DNA from: Adiantum capillus-veneris
Taxonomy: Eukaryota > Streptophyta > Polypodiopsida > Polypodiales > Pteridaceae
DNA length: 64,000 nt
NCBI GenBank assembly: GCA_014529385.2
Contig: CM043952.1
Location: forward strand, 153,387,057 to 153,451,056
Reading direction: 5' to 3'
Position 1 is the first letter of the stretch; every line of letters begins with the position of its first letter. Below the pieces are notes generated by a model. The model saw nothing but the letters and a program-made list of their open reading frames with translations, searched no databases and was not told where the DNA came from. Below are positions 40,931 to 50,640 of this stretch, in pieces. The position numbers and the translations under genes were made by a program.

Positions 40931-42754
40931 CTAAAGCTCAAGCGGTAGGCCTGCATGTAGCCGCATGCTTCGTGCTCGTTCCATGATTGTCCTGTTCATC
41001 CTTTCCAAAATCCCATTTTGTTGAGGTGTCCTTGGGGTTGTCCTTTGCCTCCGAATGCCATTGCTAGCACAAAAGCTTTCAAAAGCTTGGCTGCAATATT
41101 CGCCTCCATTGTCAGATCTGAAGCATTTAACCTTGGTACCTGTTTCATTCTCCACAAAGGCTTTCCACCTTTGAAATATGGAAAATACATCGGATTTATT
41201 CTTCATGACATAAACCCATGTTTTTCTAGTCGCATCGTCTATGAATGTTACATAGTACAATGAGCCACCAAGTGATGGTGTACTTGCAGGACCCCAAACA
41301 TCAGAATGAACCAACTCAAGTTTTTTATTTTTTCTTTCATTTCTTGATTTTTGAAATTTTACCCTCTTTTGTTTACCATAAACACAATCTTCACAGAACT
41401 CTAAGTCCACTTCTTTCAAACCTGGTAGAAGCTTCTTTGTTTGAAGGATTTGCATTTCTTTGGCACTCATATGCCCAAGTTGGTAGTGCCACACCGCACT
41501 GTCAACTTCTGTAGTTGCTGCACAACCTGAAGGTTGCGTGCTAGCAGTACACAAGTAAAGTGTACCGACTTTTTCACCCTTGGCAACCACCAAAGATCCC
41601 TTTGAGATCTTCCACCGTTTGTTTCCGAATGCAATGTTGTGACCTTCATCGTCCAATTGTCTTGTAGAGATCAAATTTTTGTGAAGAGAAGGAACATGCC
41701 TAACATCTTTAAGCTTCCATTCATTTCCGTTAGCAGTTTTGACAGAAACTGTACCTTTGCCGACAATCTCACAAGCTTCATCATCTCCCAAGTATACATA
41801 CCCAAAATTACCTTTGGTGTAGTCTTGGAAATGTTGCTTGTGTGGTGTCGCATGGAATGAAGCCCCGAAATCTACTATCCAGGAATTAGACACATTGTCT
41901 AATGAGAGAATTAGAGCATCTTGCTCTACTTTACCTGCCACATTGGCCTCCGATGTTGGCTTGTTGTCTTGAGACTCTGTCTCCTTCTTCTTCTTGGACC
42001 AGAAATCCTTCTTGACGTGGCCCTTCTTGCCGCAGTTCCAACATTCAAGAACTGACTTTGTGCGTGACTTGCTCCGCCTTGAGCGATCACGACCCTTTTG
42101 GTTTTTGAACCTCTCCTTAAGCCTTCCTCTTGTTTCCACTGATAGTGCAGCACTTGATGATTCTCCTGTGCTTCTCCTTCGCATTTCCTCGCTTAGGAGA
42201 ACACCCACAACATCATCAAACTTAAGAGTATTTGTGCCATAGATAGACTTACTTACAGCCATCACAAGGCTGTCCCAACTATCCGGTAGAGATGATAGTA
42301 TAAGGAGAGCTCGTACTTCATCATAGAAATTGATTTTCACTGATCGAAGTTGACTTATGTTTGTGTTAAAGTCATTTAGGTGTTCTGCAACTGAACCATT
42401 CTCTGCCATCTTTAGATTGAAAAAGTGCTTCAGAAGAAATACCTTATTGGATGCCGATGGTTTCTCGTAGAAGTCGTCAAGTAACTTCATCAAGTCCTCC
42501 GTGGTATTCATCTCCGAAACATTGAAGGCCACCGTTGACGCCAAGCTTAACCGGATTGTTCCCAGTGCCTTTCGATCAAGGACAATCCATGCTTCATCTG
42601 CCATTGTTGTGGGCTTCTTTGCAAGACCGCCTAGTGGCAAATAGAGGTCCTTCTGGTAGAGATAGTCTTCAATCTGCATCTTCCAATGTTGGTAGTTTTT
42701 GCCGTTGAACTTATTAATCTTGAGCTTCCCTTCCTTCGCCATAACTCCACTCAA
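40931..42754 (-). CDS. Copia Gag, protease and integrase of C
   Basis: A 607-codon frame begins MSGVMAKEGKLKINKFNGKN. Gag has WKMQIEDYLYQKDLYLPL and LLILSSLPDSWDSL. The zinc knuckle reads CWNCGKKGHVKKDFW, with F replacing the last cysteine. Protease reads WIVDFGASFHATPHK; the usual DSG is DFG. Integrase has the HYQLGHMS ... CEDCVYGKQ zinc domain and HSDVWGP, RSDNGGEY and QQNGILERMNR (D, D, E present). The frame ends LPLEL then TAG, where relatives have a tryptophan (FWAEAVST). With three lesions C is probably immobile on its own, despite near-intact coding. Confidence 0.92.
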   Translation of the reverse strand: MSGVMAKEGKLKINKFNGKNYQHWKMQIEDYLYQKDLYLPLGGLAKKPTTMADEAWIVLDRKALGTIRLSLASTVAFNVSEMNTTEDLMKLLDDFYEKPSASNKVFLLKHFFNLKMAENGSVAEHLNDFNTNISQLRSVKINFYDEVRALLILSSLPDSWDSLVMAVSKSIYGTNTLKFDDVVGVLLSEEMRRRSTGESSSAALSVETRGRLKERFKNQKGRDRSRRSKSRTKSVLECWNCGKKGHVKKDFWSKKKKETESQDNKPTSEANVAGKVEQDALILSLDNVSNSWIVDFGASFHATPHKQHFQDYTKGNFGYVYLGDDEACEIVGKGTVSVKTANGNEWKLKDVRHVPSLHKNLISTRQLDDEGHNIAFGNKRWKISKGSLVVAKGEKVGTLYLCTASTQPSGCAATTEVDSAVWHYQLGHMSAKEMQILQTKKLLPGLKEVDLEFCEDCVYGKQKRVKFQKSRNERKNKKLELVHSDVWGPASTPSLGGSLYYVTFIDDATRKTWVYVMKNKSDVFSIFQRWKAFVENETGTKVKCFRSDNGGEYCSQAFESFCASNGIRRQRTTPRTPQQNGILERMNRTIMERARSMRLHAGLPLEL

Positions 42755-42800
42755 TTCAAGGAATCCTTTCCTTGAGATAATTTAGCTACAAGCAAACCTT

Positions 42801-42898
42801 GCTCTGATACCAGTTGTTAGGAAATAAGACTTAGCTAAATAGATAATTGAGTAGATTACTTAATGGAGAGAGACAGATTTATATACACGAGATTATAG

Positions 42899-42945
<47 letters not shown>

Positions 42946-43647
42946 CACGATATATGTGGTTCACCCGATGTGGGCTACGTCCACGAGAAAGCAGCCACTC
43001 AATGGCTTTAGTACTTCAAAACAAGAAGTAGTTTACAAAGGGATTATACCCTTAATGGAGCTCCCACCTTGCTTCACTCTCACCACCTCACACTCACCTT
43101 GTGGCATCAACTTCACACTATGAAATGTGTGTAGAAATGGCCTCCTTTTATAGGCCAAAATGGTTGCCCTCTCTGATGAGAGATAGCCATGTGTAGCCGC
43201 CCTTGTGTGAATAAGTCCATATCGGACCCTCCAATCCGCCCATGTGTGGCCGCCCTTGAGAAGACAAGTCCGCTTTTGAATTCGGTCACCGGACATTGAA
43301 TTCGGCCACCGGCCACCGGCCATTGACTTCCGACCACCGGCCACCGGCCATTGACTTCCGACCACCGGCCATCGGCCATTGACTACCGGCCACCAGCCAA
43401 CTGACCGGTTGTTTTCCGACCACTTTTCGGCCGTCGTCCGTCCATAATATTCCGGCGAGAAAGAAAGTCTCGGGTCCTCCGTCCCCGAGGCCTTTAAAGT
43501 TGCCCTTGATTCTTGTCCGTGAAAATTTTGGTTTCCGGTGAGTGATTTTCCTTTACGCACGATGGCTTCTCCTCATAATGGGGGCCTTACAAATGTGCGC
43601 TTTTACCACAGAAAATTACAAGGGTAAATCAGGCTCCATACTTAACA
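42801..43647 (-). repeat. 5' LTR of C with primer-binding site
   Basis: LTR 42,815-43,647. On the minus strand it is followed, after two bases, by TGGTATCAGAGC (complement of 42,801-42,812), a perfect tRNA-Met primer site. Right flank TCTTA is the second TSD copy. The GA tract is shorter than in the other copies. Confidence 0.95.
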
Positions 43648-43652
43648 TCTTA

Positions 43653-44538
43653 GACCTCCGAAGGATCCTCTTGCACAAGGAAAGGATCAACAAATCTTCG
43701 ACTTTACTACCATCAGACAAGAAAAACTTAAATTTAGGGCATGGCTCACGAGTGGGGAGCTTGTCCAGCGTCGCGACATTCACGACCAAGTACTCGACTA
43801 GGGCCGGATATATGTGCCACTAAGTAAGCCCATCTTGATATTGCTGATGATCTATTGGAAGCTTCATATTGCTGCTTCTGTTGCTGACGATTCCGATAAG
43901 AAGTTGGTTGCTGCTTAGAACTATAGCACTTCCAAGAATATTGATGCTGAGACTTTTGCTGCTCGCACGAAGGTACTTTGCGTCTAGTTGTCTCTGAGAG
44001 ACCATGCTTTGGATGAGAAAATTTCGGTTTCGAAAGATTATGTTTGAGTGGTTCTTTCTGGTCGACCATTGAAGCGTCGGAAGAAGATGTTGAAGCATGT
44101 GTAGTCCGAGAAACAGTTGGGTGACTCAGAGAAGAGGTTTGCATCTGCATCTGATCCAAGTGAGAATCGATGCGAGGCTTGTTGAAGTTGCTGCCATCTG
44201 GTCTTTGAGAACTGCTATCGGGTCCTCGAATTGGCATTCTCTGTCCCGAGATGTTGGGCATGGTTCAGTCTCAGAGGGAATACTGAGAACAAGCTGAAGA
44301 AGTGTGTCGTATATATTCAGGTAAAGCTGATGCCGAGGTCTTGCTGAGCTCTGCTAGGAAGTCGAAATCTAGGTCCGATGCATCGAGATTGTCGACCTCG
44401 ACGACAGGAGGTGTCTCCTCTGGAGCTCATACGCGTATGCGTGTGTGCACCACCTTTCTTCTGCTTCCATGTAACTCCGGGAGAGGGGAGAGGCGAGGGT
44501 GAGAAGGCTCACAATTTTCGGGTCCTGGGAAAAAAATT
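43653..44538 (-). other. Interior of B, 5' part, with Gln/Ser-rich frame
   Basis: The minus-strand frame 44,261-43,746 (171 codons) is rich in Ser, Gln and Pro (SSSQRPDGSNFNKPR, KQQPTSYRNRQQQKQQYEAS). In a second frame from about 43,830 leftward the strand reads VNVATLDKLPTREPCPKFKF then FLSDGSKVEDLL, and it stays open to the insertion site of C. The KFKFFLSDG block faintly recalls the N-terminal OB fold of replication protein A large subunit (RYR-LLSDG). That would make B a carrier of host gene fragments, but the resemblance is weak. Confidence 0.4.
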
Positions 44539-44994
44539 GCTCTGATACCACTGTCAGGATTCTAGGTACTAATCCTTTATTAAGTACTTAAACTCATGAT
44601 TAAGACTTAAGAAACTTGAATTGACCTCAGAAACAAGACTCAAAAGACTCTGTGTTTGATTGTTTGAATGACTTGTTGAAAACTGAGTACAATAGGCTCC
44701 TTATAAAGGAGACGAATAGACACAAATGAAAAGACACATCTCTTGGTGAACAGACATGACTTTAGATGTAAAAACACATCCTTTCGGTGAAGAGCTGCAA
44801 CCATTGGGCGAAGTCGCACCCGTAGAACGAAGGGGTGTGACCAATCGTCAAAGGAGTGTTGCTTTTGGTGAAGAGGCATGTCTTTTGGGCGAAGGGGTGT
44901 GACCATCCAAGCACAGGGGTCCTCCTTGGCATGGCACTTCGCGTATCTGAAACTAGGAGTAGATGTGTTGTTGTTAACAGTCACAATCGTGACA
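44539..44994 (-). repeat. 5' LTR of B with primer-binding site
   Basis: LTR 44,552-44,994; primer site TGGTATCAGAGC is a perfect match on the minus strand, one base inside the LTR. Highly similar to 33,532-33,978. Confidence 0.93.
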
Positions 44995-45020
44995 ACTGGC
45001 ACGAAGAGTAAAGGGAAGTG

Positions 45021-46408
45021 TCATGTCCTGAGGATAGGATCAGTCCACAAAGGGGAGCAAGCCCAAAGCTTTGCAGAAAGCTCGAACTTCTCACGAGACG
45101 ATTCCTTTGTGAAAAGATCTACAAGGTTGTCCTGTGTTGGCACATAAGCCAAGCTGATCTCTCTTGCTGAGAGCCTCTCCTTGGCATAGTGGTAATGCAC
45201 CTCAATGTGCTTTGTGCGAGCATGAAAAATTGGGTTCCTCGCAATTGCCAATGCGCTCTGACTGTCAGTGTAGATGATATTGACAATGTCTTGTCCAGCG
45301 CCCAAATCAGCACAAGGTGTCTGAGCCATACACACTCAACCGTAGCTGTGAAGATTGCCCTGTACTCAGCCTCACAGCTGGAAGTGGCCACAGTAGGTTG
45401 CTTCTTGCTCAACCATGATATACATAAATTGCCAAGCATGAAACAAAAACCACTTTTGGACACTCGCGTATCAAAACAACCAGCCCAATATGAGTCCGAA
45501 AAAGCATGTAAGTATGGTGGCAATGATCCCCCCTTGGGATAAAACAAGCCAAGATGTAAAGTGCAACTCAAGTAGCGGAAAATCCTCTTGACAGCCTACC
45601 AATGCTTAGACCTTGGGCTATGCATAAATCTGCTGACCTGTGAGACTGCAAACTGAATATCTGGCTTCGTGTTGCATACATAAATGAGGCATCCAACAAC
45701 AGTTTGGTAAAGAGTGATATCTGCAGGATCACCAACATCATGAAGATTGAATTTCAAACCTGTTTCCATGGGAGTGGCAATAGGTTTCAATCCTCAAGTC
45801 CAAACTTGCATACAATGTCTCTATGTAACTTTTCTGACACAAGGCAATACCATCATCACACTACTTAAACTGTATGCCCAAGTAATAATGCAACAACCCC
45901 AAATCTTTCATCTTGAAAGTAGCATTCAAATCAGCCTTAAATTCAACAATATGTGCCTCATTGGGACCAATGATCAACAAATTATCCACATAAAGAACAA
46001 CAATGAGAAGTACATCGACCTCACGCTTGACATACACTGTGCTTTCTGTTGAACTGTTACGAAAGCCTCGTTTGACTAAATGAGTGTCAGCCTTCTCATA
46101 CCAAGCACGAGGAGATTGCTTCAACCCATACAAAGCCTTCTTACATCTGCACACTTCGTCCTCTTGTCCTTTCTTGACAAAACCGCGAGGTTGCGTTACA
46201 TAGACTTTTTTTAAAAAATGTCACCATTCAAGAAAGCAGTAACAATATCGGAATGAGGTACATCCCAACCAAAATGAGCTGCCAATGCACATAGAAAACG
46301 CACAGTAGTCATATGACAAGTGGGAGAAAAAGTCTCTTCATAATCTATGCCTTTTTGGTGTGCATAACCCTTTTGCAACAAGTCGAGCCTTATAGCGATC
46401 AATCTCAC
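45021..46408 (-). pseudogene. Reverse transcriptase and RNase H of A
   Basis: Minus-strand fragments in order: YEETFSPTCHMTTVRFLCAL, DIVTAFLNGDIF (46,408-46,211), KKALYGLKQSPRAWYEKADT and VLYVDNLLIIG (46,154-45,861), PIATPMETGLKFNLHDVG (45,790-45,596), then RNase H with AGCFDTRVSKSGFCF, SSCEAEYRA and TDSQSALAIARNPIFHARTK. The catalytic YVDD is YVDN here. At least four frameshifts or stops separate the pieces. The final frame ends at 45,021, just before the insertion point of B. Confidence 0.9.
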
Positions 46409-47841
46409 TATCCGGCTTGCGTATCAACTTGTAAACCCACTTCGTATCAATGACCTTTTTTCCTGGAGGCAAATCACATAAAGTCCATGTGTTATTTTCT
46501 CTAAGTGCAATGATATTTTGATTGCATGGCAGCCATTCAATTTTCTGAATTTTGTGCTTCATCAAAAGGCAGAGGTTTCTCAACATCATGTAAGCTAGAC
46601 ACAGCCAAAGCATAACAATCTGATGCATAAGATGCATGGCGAGAGCCTGAACGAGTACGACTAGACAAAGATGCATCCAATTTACTATCACGCAATGTAT
46701 GCACCAACCATTTTGGCATACCTCTAGCTTGCTCATTTTCAGCCCTTCCGTCATCAAGTACATCATGTACATCTACATCAGTAATAGGCGGATCTGTAAC
46801 ATTTTCAGAAACCCCCATAGGCAATACATTTGCCTCATTGGAATTTACATTCGAGCTTCCACCATTGAAAAGAGACAACAAAGTGTCATAAATGTCCTGT
46901 GAGTTGACATTACTGTCTCTAGTACATGACAACAAGGGCTGAACAGAATCTTCCACAAACACAATATCCCGTGAGACCAAGATACGCTTTGTTTGCGGAT
47001 GCTACAACCTGTAACCTTTGCTTTCAGTACTATAACCAACAAAAATACATTTGACAGCCTTATCATCCAATTTTCTGCGCTGTGTTTGTGGCACCAAAGC
47101 ATATGCCAAACATCCAAAAACATGCATGTGCTCAATAGAAGGCTTTCTATCATGCCATGCTTCATATGGAGTAATAGACTGCAAAGCTTTCGTAGGACAC
47201 ATGTTTAGCACATAAGTGGCACACATGATGGCCTCAAGCCAAAAAGAATACGGCAAAGCTTGACTTTTGACCATACATCGTGCCATTTCCGTAAGTGACG
47301 TGTTTTTCCTCTCAGCAACACCATTTTGCTGAGGCGTATAAGGCACTCTACATTGGTGTTTTATCCCACAACTAGCTAGAAATACATTAAATTCATGAGA
47401 CATATACTCCCCCCCTCGATCGGAATGGAGGGTGCCCATCGTACATTTCGAGACATTTTCAACCATAGCCAGAAATTGTTTGGAGAACATAAATACTTTG
47501 GACTTCGCTTTAAGCGGAAATACCCATGCATGCGTGGAGTAATTATCAATGAAAGTCACGAAGTAAAGGTAACTGCCCAAGGACGGAGTTTGCATGGGTC
47601 CACAAACATCACTATGCACAAGCTGCAACCTGCATGTTGCCCTAACTGAACCATCCTATGGAAACTTTGAACGCTGCATCTTACCCAAAATACAGCCTTC
47701 ACAAACGTGTTTGACAGGTGCTTCAAGAGGCGGCAAAGAAGCAACTATATCACATTTTTGCAAACGCAGCAAACTGACAAAATTCAGATGACCAAAATGT
47801 GCATGCCAAAGTTTTGCATCTGAAATAGCCTTTGAATCCAC
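46409..47841 (-). pseudogene. Integrase of A and integrase-RT linker
   Basis: The zinc-binding part LWHAHFGHLNFVSLLRLQK and CEGCILGKMQRSKFP (47,841-47,656) is followed by the frame 47,628-47,002 with LVHSDVCGPMQTPSLGS, LHSDRGGEYMS and QQNGVAERKNTSL (all three catalytic acids present), then FGCLAYALVPQTQRRKLDDK. Linker pieces (46,980-46,537 and 46,772-46,338) carry a SRDIVFVED block and a RARSGSRH-like stretch before the reverse transcriptase start WTLCDLPPGKKVIDTKWVYK. Confidence 0.9.
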
Positions 47842-49462
47842 AACTGCATTTACAAAAATCTACCCACACTTGTCATACAAAGTGAGCTTATATAGCCCAT
47901 TGCATAAAATGCCAGATGCAACAATTTCATCACCAAAACTGAGATCATGAACTGTACATCCGTCATCCACAAATTTGACTACAAGACCAAGTCTAGTAAG
48001 TGCAAATACAGACAAAAGTTTCTTCTTGATCCCAGGTACATAAAGTGCATCAACAAGTATGAAAGAACTGCCATTTGCAGCAGTAAGCACAATCTTTTCA
48101 ACTCCGTGAACCGGATAAGAGGCATTGTTGGCACAAGTGACTGAATTCCCATGAGGGACAGACTAAAGAGAGGTGAACAAATCACGATGTGAGGTAATGT
48201 GCTTTGTAGCACCATTGTCAAACTACCACACTTGTGAATCTGCAACAATTGACATGCATGCATCATGGTCAGCAGGATTATAGGTACACTCTGCACTAAA
48301 AGCCCATTTTGCATCAACGTTAGCATCGCAGTCTCCTTTCACAGAAGACTCAACAATAGCTGCATTCGCAGTGGAACTAGCATTTGCAGTGGAACCACTC
48401 TTTCTTCTTAGCCTCTTCAGCCTTCCAACTTAGGACTCTGCTTGATCAAGTGATCATTAGCTTTACAATAATGGCAACCCATCTTCTTTTTGCCCTTATC
48501 ACCAGAATTTCCAGACGAATTATTACCAGCAGAAGCATTAGGAACAGGTGACTTACCACTCGCAGAAGAACTATAAGAAGTGGTTGCATTGTTGTTACCA
48601 CCCTTTCTTTGAGCAACAATAAAATCTTGTTCAACTGTTCGCTGTCTAGTTCTGTTTTTTTTGGAAAGCGACTCTTGCAATAGCAATGTGAATAATGCAT
48701 AAAACTTGACAACTTCAGGATTTCCTTGGGTCATTAGTCTCCAAGTACTAGCAAAAGTTTGATAAGAATCTGGAAGGCATCAAGAACAGTCTGCAGAAGG
48801 GAACTTTCTGAAATGACTTGACGTGCAGAAATAAGTTGCCAATTGATATCCTTGACACCAGCAAGGAAAGTGTCCATGTCATCGTCCTCATGCATAATCT
48901 TCGATTCCAGCTCTTTACGCAGCAATGCAATTTTAGCCTCATTGCAACTTGCATAAAGACCAGCCATAATATCCCAAGCATGTTTTGCAGATTTTACTGA
49001 CGAATGTGAGGAGTAATGGTGCTCTTCACAGACAACGCAATCAATGTATGAGCCCACGCATCTTTTACGTCCCAACGAGCTTGTTCTGCCGTAGGCAAAA
49101 CAACTCTAACAGTAGCAATCCTTGCAGTAAGACCTGCAACATCCTCAACATCGCCTACATCCAGAACCAAGACGTACATCAATGTCCTGCACAATATTCC
49201 AAACACCCTTTGACACAAGAACATGTTGCATCATTTAAGCCCACATAGGATAATTGTCCCCATCCAATCTGTCCTCAGCAGCAGCAGCAAACATCTTGAA
49301 CACACCTGTGTTGTTGTCACTATGGAAATGTCTGCAACCCATGTGAAAACTATCTGAAATGAGGAGAAACTGAGTGAGACCAGCACGTGCTATATAGCAC
49401 AACCCGTAGTAGACTGTATGGGACCTGTTATGCAGTAATTGGCACTGACGGAAATTCTGCAC
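47842..49462 (-). pseudogene. Gag and protease of A
   Basis: Gag pieces: RLDGDNYPMWA (near 49,240), YASCNEAKIALLRKELESKI, HEDDDMDTFLAGVKDINWQL (49,075-48,734), then a Ser/Asn-rich stretch and the knuckle CHYCKANDHLIKQSP (about 48,450), with serine at the last zinc position. Protease follows in broken frames; near 48,215 FDNGATKHI stands for the usual DSGA--H. Frame 48,090-47,860 gives SSFILVDALYVPGIKKKLLS, the C-terminal protease part. All frames are broken. Confidence 0.85.
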
Positions 49463-49671
49463 AGAATGACGAAATTGCCTGCGCAGACCTGGCTGTAGTG
49501 AAAACGGAGGTCGAAATGAGCCCTAAATGAAATTATGAGCAGATCGAGCTCTACAAGCTCGCCCAAAATTTTTGTCGACCTGCTGAGGCTCGCCAAAGCT
49601 CGTTGAAATCTGAGAAAACGAGCAAGGGTGTTTTGGCGACGCTAGCGACTAAGCTCGGGAGGACGTGACCT

Positions 49672-49913
49672 GCTCTAATACCAATTATTGGAATTAGGGT
49701 TGCAGGGAAACACACACAGCTTGGAGAAGACGAAGGAAGCTCAAGGCACACAATAGAGAGTGTATTACTTAGTGTGCAATAGAATGATAGATAGCCTTAG
49801 AGTGATGGGCGTATATACAATGCACGGGGGAAAAAAACCTTCTAAAGAGGGGAAAAATGCCCCGGCGGTCCTAGTGTGTTTACACACATCACTACCACAT
49901 GTATATGGTAACA
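49672..49913 (-). repeat. 5' LTR of A with primer-binding site
   Basis: LTR 49,686-49,913; minus strand then reads TGGTATTAGAGC (complement of 49,672-49,683). The left edge is TATTGG instead of TGTTGG, a point change from the 3' LTR. Confidence 0.9.
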
Positions 49914-50640
49914 GGCATATGTGAAAATATTGATCAAGTACTCAAGAGACCCGAGATTTGAAAAACACATGAAGAATTACCCGACCGATGAGATCTACTC
50001 GAGATGGCGTGAGGCCATTGAAGGACGGACGAATGCAGACAAGTGGAACCTGTATTCTCAGAAAGAGCTGGACAGACCTCTTGAAAAGAAGATGATCCAG
50101 AGGACCACCAAAAGATAAGCGAGAGAGTTATAGAGCAGCAATCGAGCGCGGAAGAAAAGAAAAGATGACAGCTGGTACTAGATTTTGTGGGGACCGCAGA
50201 CCTTGATCAGATGCACAAAAATACCGAACTTTGCACAGCATGGGGCAAAGTGCGAGACCAGGAAACCCTTATCTTCTTTGATGGAGAAGCCAAGGCAAAC
50301 TTCAACCGAATTGGCGGCTCGATTTGGAATTACGCCCAAGGAAATGGGGCCACAGGTCAAGACTGTTCTAGAGGCACCGAGAGGGGATGTTTCCATTACA
50401 CCTATCATTGGCAAACTATGTTTGCATTGTCGGGGGTATTTAGGGCACTAGGACTTTTAGATCATGCCTTTGTAAGGGTGTGAGGAATCCCTTGGTTCCC
50501 CAAGAACAGTGCCATGGTCAATTATAGGGCAAGGAAAGCCATCTTGAAGAATGAGAAGAGCAAAGAGATTGTACTTAATGGAAAACTGAAAGGAGAGTCC
50601 GTCCCACTTGATGAAATCGAGTTTCTTTTACTTATTTGAT
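49914..50640 (+). pseudogene. Gag remainder and protease of E
   Basis: Plus-strand frame 49,921-50,118 reads PRFEKHMKNYPTDEIYSRWR and ends with a stop. From 50,187 the frame MGTADLDQMHKNTELCTAWG KVRDQETLIFFDGEAKANF matches D's protease entry (STEICRAWGKVKDQEALIFF). The capsid end, Ser-rich linker and zinc knuckle that D has between these points are absent, so E has lost roughly 1 kb of gag. A protease C-terminal half (WFPKNSAMVNYRARKAI) follows in another frame near 50,490-50,550. Confidence 0.8.

Larger units (their letters stand above)
34780..43647 (-). mobile_element. Copia element C with an extra internal LTR and foreign segment
   Basis: Outer LTRs are 34,780-35,622 (843 bp) and 42,815-43,647 (833 bp), TGTTAGG...CTTAACA on the plus strand, flanked by identical 5-bp TCTTA at 34,775-34,779 and 43,648-43,652. 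The order on the minus strand is: 5' LTR, primer site, gag-pol (42,754-38,897), purine tract, internal LTR (38,836-38,074), about 2.36 kb of unrelated DNA (38,073-35,715), a 92-bp copy of the pol end plus purine tract (35,714-35,623), and the 3' LTR. One pair of target duplications encloses all of it, so it integrated as one unit. LTRs are very similar, suggesting recent insertion into B. Confidence 0.88.
33532..44994 (-). mobile_element. Non-autonomous LTR retrotransposon B carrying nested C
   Basis: LTRs are 33,532-33,978 (447 bp) and 44,552-44,994 (443 bp). On the minus strand they start TGTCACGATTGTGAC and end with GAATCCTGACA or GAATCCTTACA. A primer site TGGTATCAGAGC (complement of 44,539-44,550) and a purine tract AAAGAGGGAGGGAA (complement of 33,979-33,992) are intact. 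Without C the interior is only about 1.7 kb and has no gag or pol, so B depends on other elements. Flanks GTTGG and ACTGG are a weak target duplication. B lies inside A. Confidence 0.88.
33271..49913 (-). mobile_element. Copia element A carrying nested B and C
   Basis: LTRs are 33,271-33,494 (224 bp) and 49,686-49,913 (228 bp). On the minus strand the 5' LTR (right) is followed by primer site TGGTATTAGAGC (complement of 49,672-49,683), gag-pol (49,224-45,021), and the 3' LTR (left) preceded by a purine tract (complement of 33,495-33,512, CCCAAGGGGGATT). Flanks TGCAT (33,266-33,270) and GGCAT (49,914-49,918) are a near-perfect target duplication in E's gag. Element B is inserted between A's pol end and its purine tract. 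Pol has many lesions, so A is old. Confidence 0.85.

Noticed and set aside
34866-43000. Long RERERE, SLSLSL and MADGRWSEVNGRWP-type open frames
   Set aside because: They are translations of GA microsatellites and of the GGCC-rich minisatellite in LTR C, present on both strands and in shifted frames, with no conserved protein.
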